A stretch of DNA of 20,385 bases from Cerrena zonata (Eukaryota; Basidiomycota; Agaricomycetes; Polyporales; Cerrenaceae), in assembly GCA_038087015.1 (NCBI GenBank), contig JASBNA010000156.1:1-20385 (forward strand). The letters are read 5' to 3'. The position numbers and the translations under genes are program-made. Shown here piece after piece: positions 8,202-15,327 of the stretch. The notes beneath the pieces are model-generated. The model ran no database searches, was not told the DNA's origin, and saw nothing but the letters and a program-made list of their open reading frames with translations. Numbering within the stretch: the stretch's first letter is position 1; each line of letters begins with the position of its first letter.

Positions 8202-8273
8202 AGCGCCGTGGCGCAGTGGAAGCGCGCAGGGCTCATAACCCTGATGTCCCTGGATCGAAACCAGGCGGCGCTA
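8202..8273 (+). tRNA. Initiator tRNA-Met (CAU)
   Basis: A 72-nt intronless tRNA runs from AGCGCCG to CGGCGCT plus a discriminator A. Its anticodon CAT is at 8234-8236, with the loop CTCATAA. It has the marks of a eukaryotic initiator tRNA: an A1-U72 end pair, three G-C pairs under the anticodon loop (GGG/CCC), and a T-loop reading ATCGAAA instead of TTCRA. The T-stem is CCTGG/CCAGG. The internal A box is TGGCGCAGTGG (8209-8219) and the B box GGATCGAAACC (8252-8262). It decodes start codons in cytosolic translation and is nearly identical to the Saccharomyces initiator. Confidence 0.98.
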
Positions 8274-8280
8274 GCTGATC

Positions 8281-8287
8281 TTTTTTT
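8281..8287 (+). terminator. RNA polymerase III terminator of the initiator tRNA
   Basis: Seven T residues start seven bases after the tRNA 3' end. This is a standard oligo-T stop for RNA polymerase III. Confidence 0.9.
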
Positions 8288-8449
8288 AATTTTTTGTAAT
8301 TGATCGCGCCTAAACAATTATAACACGTCGTAATTTGATTGATTTTGATTTAAGAGAAAAAAGTGAAAACTGGAGAGTTTAGGAGTATAAACTTTAGCTT
8401 TTTTTTTATTTTTCAAATATTCCCATCAACTCATCAACAAACCCTCATA

Positions 8450-8698
8450 ATGGTAAGTTTAGAATCACTATTAAGTTTTAAAATAGTCATACTAATGTAA
8501 ATCATATCATAGGCATTGCAAACTCCAAAGCAAAGACAAGCAAATACTAAATTTGCTAAAAAAAATTTGAATAAACAAGGTAAACCAAGAGAAAAAGAAG
8601 AAGAAGTCGAGTTCCCTGTTTCAAAGACTTGGTTGTTTGTTTTATTGTTCTTAGTATGTGGTGGTGCTGTATTAGAACTTTTAAGAATTATATTTTAA
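8450..8698 (+). CDS. YSY6: ER membrane stress protein Ysy6 / RAMP4 (SERP1), two exons
   Basis: The coding sequence joins 8450-8452 (the ATG alone) to 8513-8698, giving 62 residues. The protein starts MALQTPKQRQANTKFAK, closely matching the start of yeast Ysy6 (MAVQTPRQR). It has a charged middle (NLNKQGKPREKEEE) and a C-terminal membrane segment at about residues 41-61, preceded by the family motif SKTW. Ysy6 is the yeast RAMP4/SERP1 protein. Family members are tail-anchored in the ER next to the Sec61 translocon and are linked to secretory-protein stabilisation under stress. Length and topology are typical. Without splicing, the frame from exon 2 has no ATG at the expected place, which is why the two-exon model is chosen. 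It converges on the BCAS3-like gene. Confidence 0.93.
8453..8512 (+). other. 60-nt intron directly after the YSY6 start codon
   Basis: The intron begins GTAAGT right after ATG and ends ATCATAG before GCATTG. A branch site TACTAAT lies at 8490-8496, with the branch A 17 nt before the 3' AG. The 5' site is GTAAGT rather than the commonest yeast GTATGT. Splicing joins ATG to GCA and restores the conserved M-A-x-Q-T-P start of the family. Confidence 0.92.
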
Positions 8699-8943
8699 AT
8701 TTATAAAAGTGATTTACTGTATTTTTAGTGGAAGAAGTAATATATTATTCTTTTTCAAAACGAGATATATCTAATTTCAATTCATTCAATGTTACTTGAA
8801 CATTAAATAATGTATATTTAATAAAAACTTGATAATATTTGCTGATTTGTAAAAAAAAAAAATGATAGAAAAAGATTGAAAAAAGAGCAAATCATTCGTA
8901 TACAAAAGAAATTTGAAGTGAAAGAGTCATTCTATTTTAATTA
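8699..8943. terminator. 3' ends of convergent YSY6 and BCAS3-like genes
   Basis: These 245 bp of very AT-rich DNA lie between two convergent stop codons. They include a run of A near 8850 and several TATATT and AATAAAA stretches. No open frame or RNA is seen. It probably contains the polyadenylation signals of both genes. Confidence 0.45.
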
Positions 8944-11142
8944 TCATTCCGTCATTATATCGTTTGCTTTATCTTTAGTATCATTATCATTAAGAGTAGT
9001 ATGATCATCTTCAATGTCAAAACCTTCACTAAATTGATTTAGTAAGTCATTAGTTTCTTTATCAGTCATTTGTGATTTTTGTTTATTATCAAAATCAATA
9101 ACTTTTGTTGGTATATTTTCACCAAAGTTTTCATATATATTTATAAAATTGTTTAAATCACCATCATCAATTTTGAAGTCAAAAGTGGAAAATTCAATAA
9201 GAGGATTATTGATTAAATTCAAATAGGGTGCACAAGTTTCAATTTCAGTTTGTGATAGTGGTATAACATTATTTTTATCGTTTTCTAATTGTGAAGTATT
9301 AGGTGATTCACAAGAATATTTAAAATCTTTTGAAATTATTGGATTTACTGGATTTTTAGGTAATTGGAACTTATAACCATAAGCACCATTCAAGGGAGAA
9401 ATTAATCTTAATTGATCTTTGTTATCGATTACTGCCAACTGATTAAATTTAAATTCTTCAAGAGTTGGAATAGTTATGAATTTGTTTGATTTGAAAGATG
9501 ATAAAATCCACAGATCGGAGAAATTTGACTTGTTGAATAATTTATTTTGATCAATTGAAGAAGCGCCCAAAATATTTGGCAAATTATTATTTAAATTACC
9601 ACAGGATAAATAATTTATGTTATACCAATGAATTGAACCTGATTTTTTAGTAATGCACCCAAAACCTGAATTATTACTTGTAATCATATGTCCATTTAAA
9701 TTATTTTTAGTAGTGTTAATAAACCAATAGATATCTTTAATAATGGCACTTGTTTTACCTCTTAAAAATTTACCAATTAAAGAAATTTGATTAGGACATT
9801 TATATAAATCCCAAAGATAAAAATTATCACCTCGTAAATTTGAATTTACTAATTGTAAATCATAAGGACTTAATGATAAATTTGAAATACCACCGGGAGG
9901 TTTGAAAAAACAAATTGTATTACCATTTGATAAATCAACAATTTTACATAACTCATTATTTTTTGTTGATTTTTTATTTAAATTTGAAGCAGTTGAATAT
10001 AATATTTTACCAATTGCTTTACCAACAGAATTCATTGAAATAACAAAATCCTTATCTAAAGACAGTTTATTAGTTTTTTTAGAATTTTGACGATTTTTAT
10101 TCATATAATTTTGAAATTTATTTGAACCCATTTCACTTAATCTAAATAAACCATCTAATGCAGTATTTGATAAAGTTAATAAAACACGATTTAACAAAGG
10201 TCCAGGAGGGGGTAATTTCACCGGAGTAAACATTCTTGATTCATTATGATTTTTTTTCAAATTATTCATATGATTATATTCTGTTGTTGTTGGAGAATAT
10301 ACTAACCAACTACCAACAAGATCAAAAATGGGTTTATTATCAAAACATGAAGTTTTCATTAGAACCATACCATCTTCTATATCTAGGGATGGATCTTCTG
10401 CTAAAAAAGGCTGGGTTGAAACTGATTTTAAATGATCTAGTTTAAAATCAGAATTAGCACGAAATGAAGTAAATCGACCATCTGCAGTTATCCCAAATTT
10501 GTAAACCATCATATAACCTTGAATATTTGAAACAATGAAAAATTGTTCACTCAATTTAATAGTTAATTGAGAACCATTCATTTGATCAGGAATAGACAAA
10601 TGGAAATACTCGTCAGCAATAACCTCTACATAAAGTTTACGATTATTCCCTTCTTTCACCACCAAAATATAAGTACCATCACTTGACAAGGAACTAGTAA
10701 CCAGTAGAATTGACTCAATGTACAGATGTTCATCAAATTCATCATCTTCTAAGAGTTTATGTTGAAACTTTAAGTAAAGGGTATCATCCAGCTTCGATTT
10801 ACAAGAATTTGGTTGAGACCAGCTCCACACTTCTAATATGAAAGCATAAGGATACACTATGATCAAATCACCATTTGAATCAATCATGGTGATGTTATCA
10901 CGTTTAATATCTTCAGTTGGTGGGATAGCCGCCGAAGGGTCAGCGTGTGCATTAGAATCCGAATCAGAATCATCCGACTTGTTGGATTCCTTCGTTGTAG
11001 TAGTAACAGCAGTAGCCGACTTTAACTTATTCCAAGTAGCAGAAGTAGTACCCAACTTATACCCTTTCTTCGGGGTGGTCAAGATTCTACTGATCTTGGT
11101 CTTATCGGACGTGGTGGCATAATCCGGAGAAGGCATAGTCAT
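8944..11142 (-). CDS. BCAS3-like WD40 beta-propeller protein
   Basis: The start is the ATG at 11142-11140 (MTMPSPDY...), giving 732 residues; a second ATG follows two codons on. After a low-complexity Ser/Asp/Thr-rich N-terminus (to about residue 75) comes a degenerate WD40 propeller. Its most telling part is FKPPG at 413-417, then LSLSP, WDLY, and LRGKTSAIIKDI at about 460-471, followed by GSIHWYNI. This matches the order FFKPPG, hydrophobic-SP, LRRGTTSA-x-IxDI and HVF/HWY seen in BCAS3 and its fungal relatives. Mammalian BCAS3, with PHAF1, binds phosphoinositides on phagophore membranes during autophagy; the yeast function is unknown. The C-terminus is acidic and Asn-rich. Three CTG codons (residues 118, 140 and 147) lie in the N-terminal third. 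The WD40/BCAS3 assignment rests on motif order only. Confidence 0.72.
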   Translation of the reverse strand: MTMPSPDYATTSDKTKISRILTTPKKGYKLGTTSATWNKLKSATAVTTTTKESNKSDDSDSDSNAHADPSAAIPPTEDIKRDNITMIDSNGDLIIVYPYAFILEVWSWSQPNSCKSKLDDTLYLKFQHKLLEDDEFDEHLYIESILLVTSSLSSDGTYILVVKEGNNRKLYVEVIADEYFHLSIPDQMNGSQLTIKLSEQFFIVSNIQGYMMVYKFGITADGRFTSFRANSDFKLDHLKSVSTQPFLAEDPSLDIEDGMVLMKTSCFDNKPIFDLVGSWLVYSPTTTEYNHMNNLKKNHNESRMFTPVKLPPPGPLLNRVLLTLSNTALDGLFRLSEMGSNKFQNYMNKNRQNSKKTNKLSLDKDFVISMNSVGKAIGKILYSTASNLNKKSTKNNELCKIVDLSNGNTICFFKPPGGISNLSLSPYDLQLVNSNLRGDNFYLWDLYKCPNQISLIGKFLRGKTSAIIKDIYWFINTTKNNLNGHMITSNNSGFGCITKKSGSIHWYNINYLSCGNLNNNLPNILGASSIDQNKLFNKSNFSDLWILSSFKSNKFITIPTLEEFKFNQLAVIDNKDQLRLISPLNGAYGYKFQLPKNPVNPIISKDFKYSCESPNTSQLENDKNNVIPLSQTEIETCAPYLNLINNPLIEFSTFDFKIDDGDLNNFINIYENFGENIPTKVIDFDNKQKSQMTDKETNDLLNQFSEGFDIEDDHTTLNDNDTKDKANDIMTE

Positions 11143-11741
11143 TATACACAATAGACACTCCCTCGATTGATAAACTCAATTGATAAATGCGATTGATAAA
11201 CTCAATTGATAAAATGATCAATTGATAACTGACCAACTGAAAGTTAATCGATTGCAACGAAACAAACAAGAACCAAGCGGGATCACTGATCTTCCTCGAC
11301 TAATTGGATGTACAAGCGGCGGTTTATAAGCAGTGTAAGCACTAAAGTTTCAACAGTATAAGCAGTGAGGTATAAGAAGTATAGGTTGGTAAGCTGATAC
11401 AAGTGGTAATTGAACTCAACAAATACCCGCCCAGTATCTTCCCAACCAAAACAACTGTTGATGTAATTGATGTTCTTATCGGAGAGGGGGTGGGCCCGGC
11501 ACCGGGACACGACCCTCCCACTTGGGGTTTGCGGCGTAAAGCCCAATGGGGAATGTGTGTCGAGGGGTGATAACACGCGACACAGGATGTCGCATGCTGA
11601 CATCAGCGCTTACATAAGACGGATGTAAGGCAGGACCGAGTATCGGATAGGCCGTAAGCGATAGGAATTGAAAAATTTATAGCTGATAGAATAGATGAAG
11701 ATAGTTGACGGCTAGGGGATAGTTATTATGGAAAGGGGAAG
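11143..11741. other. Divergent promoter region with tandem repeats and a GC-rich patch
   Basis: This 599-bp spacer separates the divergent BCAS3-like and F-box/LRR genes. It holds a 26-bp tandem repeat next to the BCAS3-like start and a GC-rich patch (about 11480-11600) with the inverted repeat CCCGGCACCGGG at 11495-11506. The palindrome CCGAGTATCGG lies at 11636-11646, about 100 bp before the F-box ATG. A minus-strand open frame at 11283-11603 is Arg/Leu/Cys-rich, crosses the GC patch and looks accidental. The palindromes resemble Zn2Cys6 regulator sites, but no specific factor can be named. Confidence 0.55.
11164..11213. repeat. 26-bp-period direct repeat (two copies plus a partial third)
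   Basis: The 24-bp unit CGATTGATAAACTCAATTGA+TAAA occurs perfectly at 11164-11187 and 11190-11213, separated by TG. A partial third copy, CAATTGATAA, lies at 11219-11228. Each unit itself contains the words ATTGATAAA and CAATTGATAAA, so the array is built from a TTGATAA core repeated five times in about 65 bp. It begins about 22 bp upstream of the BCAS3-like ATG, in its 5' leader or core promoter. Confidence 0.85.
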
Positions 11742-14114
11742 ATGGATAAGGAGCTAGGATATAAAAGTACGATTGACAACTTCCCGTCGGATATTTTGGA
11801 TGATATATTTGGATGTATGGGCATCAATGACTTTGTTAAATTAGTTAGTAACGATGAATTTATTGAAGAGAATCCTTCAATAACCCAAGCTATAATGAAG
11901 AGGATGAGCAGTGAGAATATTGCGTATACTAACAGGGTATGGCAATTGACTTTTTTCGAGATGTATATGATGGTACCTTCGAATGGCTATTTGGATAAGG
12001 AGAATTTAGAATTTTTGGAGAAGCTTGAAGACATTGAAGATTTGATTGACTTTTATGTTAAATACGTTGGGACTCGGGTTGAGTTACAGTATCCCATAAC
12101 AATAACGTATTATATCTGGAATTTGATGGATATATTTGAATTTTTAAGTATATTTAAAAAAATCAATCTTAATAAAGCCGATGAGATGAATCTACGGTTT
12201 AATATCGAGTTAGAGTTTGACCCGGGTATATTACATTTGATTAACCTCACCCAGATCATTGAAGAAGTATCGACTTATGTTTCCAACACATTAACCCATA
12301 TATCAATCACAAATTATACTGGAGACTTTCAATTTGATGTTTCCAAGTTTCCAAATTTGCAAAAAATAAGATTTGAAAATACTAATGTTAAATTCAAATC
12401 GAGCTTCCGGAAAAATCCATTGATCGATACTTTAATTTTGCATCCTAACTGTAATGGATATAATAATAATAAACCGATCATACTTTATAAGTCTTTACCA
12501 ATAAATTTAAAGATCTTAAAATTAGGGAATTGCATTATAAACAGTAGACTGATGAATTATGCAATTCCAACTAATCTAGATACTTTAATATTATCAAGAG
12601 TGAAAGACTTTCTGAATTGTTTTTTAGAGCGAATGATTTTATCAAATTTACCAAATTTAACTAATATCAATATCGAAAATATGCTTGATTCAAATAATCA
12701 ACTAATAAAAATTTGGGGGGCAGACACTTGTCAACAAATGAATATATTCAAGTTCTTAAATAATATTAATAATTTGCAAAAACTCACAATTTCAAATATC
12801 CAAAACGATGGTAATAATGGAATTTGGGATATAACTAATTTCCCCTTATTACAAGAATTGAGTTTCCATAGAAGTTTTATTACTTGTTTGAAATTACCAC
12901 CAAAATTAAAACAAGTCAGTTTATCCAATAATAACATTACTAATTTTTCAAGAGTTGTGTTACCGTATTTACCCCCAACATTAACTTATTTAAATATAGC
13001 TGATAATCCAATTAACTGGGATACCGAAACCAAACCAATTAAATTACCATCAAATTTAACGTTTTGTAAACTTTCAAACACTGGAATTGGTTCAAACTTG
13101 CATAAAATTGAATTCCCTGATTCAATAAAAATCTTATCTCTAGAGGTTAATCAATTAACTTGTGTGGAAAACATTACATTTCCCAAAAAATTAGTTAATT
13201 TAGGTATTGGTTCCAACTACATACCAAATATTAACTCATGTTTAGACTTACCCTCGCTGGTTCATACCATACATATGACAGAAAATAGATTGAAGGGATC
13301 AATCGATTTATCTCATAATCTGAATGGAGATGAATTGAATATACAGGTTTTATACTTAAACTATAATCAATTTAACACAATCGAATTATTCAAATTCCCA
13401 AGAAATTTGAAATTATTAAACTTTGATGACTGCCATATACCAAATTTGAAAAATGTTAAGTTTCCCTCTACTATAGTCGAATTAAGTTTTAATGGATGTG
13501 ATATCAATAAGATTCAGAATATCACTTTTGAAGATGGTTCAAATTTACAATATTTAAACTTGGCTAATAATAAGCTAACTGAGTCATGTCTTAAACAAAT
13601 TACATTTCCAGATAAAATAGAAACTTTAAATTTATCTCATAACAAGATTGAATCAGTAGATTCGAAAAAATTTCAAAATTTGAAATATTTAAAATTTTTG
13701 AATCTTTCCCATAACAAACTTAAAAAAATTCAATTGAATTTAAATTCAAATTTGAACGTCTTAGATGTTTCGATCAACTTGATCAAACTCGTTCAATTAA
13801 CCTTCACTAGGGATTCAAATTTGAAAATAATTAACTTGTGTCATAATAAACTAAATAATTTTAGTTTCCACATGCTTGGCCATGGCGTAAATGGCATACA
13901 CCATAATTCATTAATCGAAATTGATTTAACTGAAAATAAGTTATATGAAGATGACTTATCTAAATTATTGAATGAAAACAATTATCCAATTAATTTAAAA
14001 GCTTTATTAATTGGTTATACCGGTTTACAAGATCAGTTTGGTTATGATATCGGTAAAAATATCATGAACTCTAATTATTGTCAAGGTAAAAAAATCGATG
14101 TACCTGACTTATAA
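11742..14114 (+). CDS. F-box / leucine-rich-repeat protein
   Basis: The 790-residue protein starts with an F-box-like segment at about residues 12-40: NFPSDILDDIFGCMGINDF follows the family pattern of Pro, Ile-Leu, Ile-Phe and Asp-Phe/Leu. From roughly residue 190 to 760 it is made of leucine-rich repeats. The clearest repeats are LKQVSLSNNNITNF, IETLNLSHNKIESV, LKFLNLSHNKLKKI, LKIINLCHNKLNNF and LIEIDLTENKLYED. Spacers often read FP-x-x-L/I, as in FPDSIKILSL and FPSTIVELSF. By family knowledge such proteins are substrate adaptors of SCF ubiquitin ligases: the F-box binds Skp1 and the LRR arc holds the target. The repeats are not the cysteine-containing type of Grr1, so it is not that protein. 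I cannot name an orthologue. Asn content is very high. CTG codons occur at residues 270 and 291. Confidence 0.8.
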   Translation: MDKELGYKSTIDNFPSDILDDIFGCMGINDFVKLVSNDEFIEENPSITQAIMKRMSSENIAYTNRVWQLTFFEMYMMVPSNGYLDKENLEFLEKLEDIEDLIDFYVKYVGTRVELQYPITITYYIWNLMDIFEFLSIFKKINLNKADEMNLRFNIELEFDPGILHLINLTQIIEEVSTYVSNTLTHISITNYTGDFQFDVSKFPNLQKIRFENTNVKFKSSFRKNPLIDTLILHPNCNGYNNNKPIILYKSLPINLKILKLGNCIINSRLMNYAIPTNLDTLILSRVKDFLNCFLERMILSNLPNLTNINIENMLDSNNQLIKIWGADTCQQMNIFKFLNNINNLQKLTISNIQNDGNNGIWDITNFPLLQELSFHRSFITCLKLPPKLKQVSLSNNNITNFSRVVLPYLPPTLTYLNIADNPINWDTETKPIKLPSNLTFCKLSNTGIGSNLHKIEFPDSIKILSLEVNQLTCVENITFPKKLVNLGIGSNYIPNINSCLDLPSLVHTIHMTENRLKGSIDLSHNLNGDELNIQVLYLNYNQFNTIELFKFPRNLKLLNFDDCHIPNLKNVKFPSTIVELSFNGCDINKIQNITFEDGSNLQYLNLANNKLTESCLKQITFPDKIETLNLSHNKIESVDSKKFQNLKYLKFLNLSHNKLKKIQLNLNSNLNVLDVSINLIKLVQLTFTRDSNLKIINLCHNKLNNFSFHMLGHGVNGIHHNSLIEIDLTENKLYEDDLSKLLNENNYPINLKALLIGYTGLQDQFGYDIGKNIMNSNYCQGKKIDVPDL

Positions 14115-15032
14115 CTTTATAGATTTATAGAAATGTTGATCAATTTAATAGTCCTGTTTAGATACTAATATTTGATATAGTAATCAAATCATACAGGGTG
14201 GAGTTGATCATAAATTAATATTCCAATTGCGAAAGTGTTCTCGTAAACCAATTTAAACTGAAAATAACCGAATATAATCAGGGTGAATGAGAAGGCATAC
14301 GCTTTGGGTCTCTACATTATACAAAACATATGAGTAAACGTATATTAATGACTGAAAAGAAGTGATGTTTAATTTTTACGAAGTTGTTGAAAAGTTTTTC
14401 CTTTTATAAAAAGCGTCCGGGTAGAGACACGTCCTTTTTTTAAAGATAAACACCCAAACACCACATTTTCAACCAGGACACGCTCGAACTCCGATGAATA
14501 TCAATTATTCTTCTTGACACAATGTCTATCGATAGGCATTTCATATATATTAGGGTATAAGAGCTCTAACCAACCTGAAACAATTGCATATAAGATGGAG
14601 TAAGACTGGAATTGAAACTAGAAAAGGAGCAAGGCAAACTAAAGTTTATGTCACATATATTGAACATATATGTTGGATATAGATATATAGATGTATGTTC
14701 GAAGATATATGATATATATGTTAGACATAGAACAGACATAAGTTATATCAGCGACTTATATATATTTACATGTATTTGCTAATAGATTGTTTCGGTTCAC
14801 TAACTATTCATCAGTTGTATTTAGGAATCGATAGGATCACTTAACTTCCTCATTAAATTCTGCCAAATTGTCCAATAGTAGGATTGCCACTTCTCTTCGC
14901 TAGTTTCTCGTCTAAAAACCTTGAGTTGTAAACGCGATGCCCATTGCTCTTAACTTTTGGGTACGGTCATTTTAACAAACATAAATAAAAAGAGAGATCT
15001 CACTTTTTGCATACTTTTTCGAATTGCTGCAA
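14115..15032. other. AT-rich spacer without recognisable gene
   Basis: No gene is supported in these 918 bp. The region 14650-14775 is dense in TATATA words and holds the perfect palindrome AACATATATGTT (14663-14674). ATCGATAGG occurs twice, near 14527 and 14826. The last ~100 bp before 15033 probably form the promoter and leader of the orphan gene. The segment starting TGTTGGATATAG at 14671 looks superficially like a copia-type LTR start, but no partner copy is present downstream. Confidence 0.5.
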
Positions 15033-15221
15033 ATGTCATTTAAAAACTACTTCCCGCCACCAGGACTTACTAGAAATTTCAATCAGCAAGTGACTCATCC
15101 CGGTCCCACTGATTCTGCTCTTCCCAGTCAAAAAGTTGCCGTGACTGAGAATATCGATCCTGGTAACTACGGGTATTCTAGAAGTCCTGCAACCGCGGGA
15201 CACCAAAAACAATTCCAATAA
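15033..15221 (+). CDS. 5' part of orphan gene, separated by an apparent frameshift
   Basis: An ATG at 15033 opens a 62-codon frame (MSFKNYFPPPGLTRNFNQQ at its start) that stops with TAA at 15219-15221. It is Pro-, Gln- and Asn-rich and polar. The large orphan frame that follows is one base out of phase and is open from 15145, so the two overlap by 77 bp. Nothing in the large frame upstream of 15328 supplies an ATG, while this one sits directly behind a plausible leader. The simplest reading is that both belong to one gene, broken by a single extra base. The run AAAAA at 15205-15209 is the likeliest spot. An independent short upstream frame cannot be excluded. Confidence 0.4.
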   Translation: MSFKNYFPPPGLTRNFNQQVTHPGPTDSALPSQKVAVTENIDPGNYGYSRSPATAGHQKQFQ

Positions 15222-15327
15222 GCGAGATGAAAGTCTTGCAGAAAAAGTTTCAGCTACAATTAGCGAAATCAACGGTAATACCAATAATAAACCAATTAGC
15301 AAAAACCTCGAATCCTGTTTGGGGTAT

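Noticed and set aside
11149..11151. Upstream TTG as start of the BCAS3-like gene
   Set aside because: Nuclear yeast genes start at ATG; the first in-frame ATG is at 11142-11140.
11283..11603. 106-codon minus-strand frame in the divergent promoter
   Set aside because: It crosses the GC-rich patch and repeats, with no recognisable domain and an unlikely residue mix.
14671..15011. LTR-like segment starting TGTTGGATATAG and ending near TCTCA before the orphan gene
   Set aside because: No second copy downstream, no primer-binding site, and no reverse transcriptase, integrase or protease in the window.
15172..15226. Possible intron (GTAACT...AG) joining the two frames of the orphan gene
   Set aside because: The 5' site is atypical and there is no TACTAAC-like branch site in the ~55 nt; a one-base frameshift is simpler.
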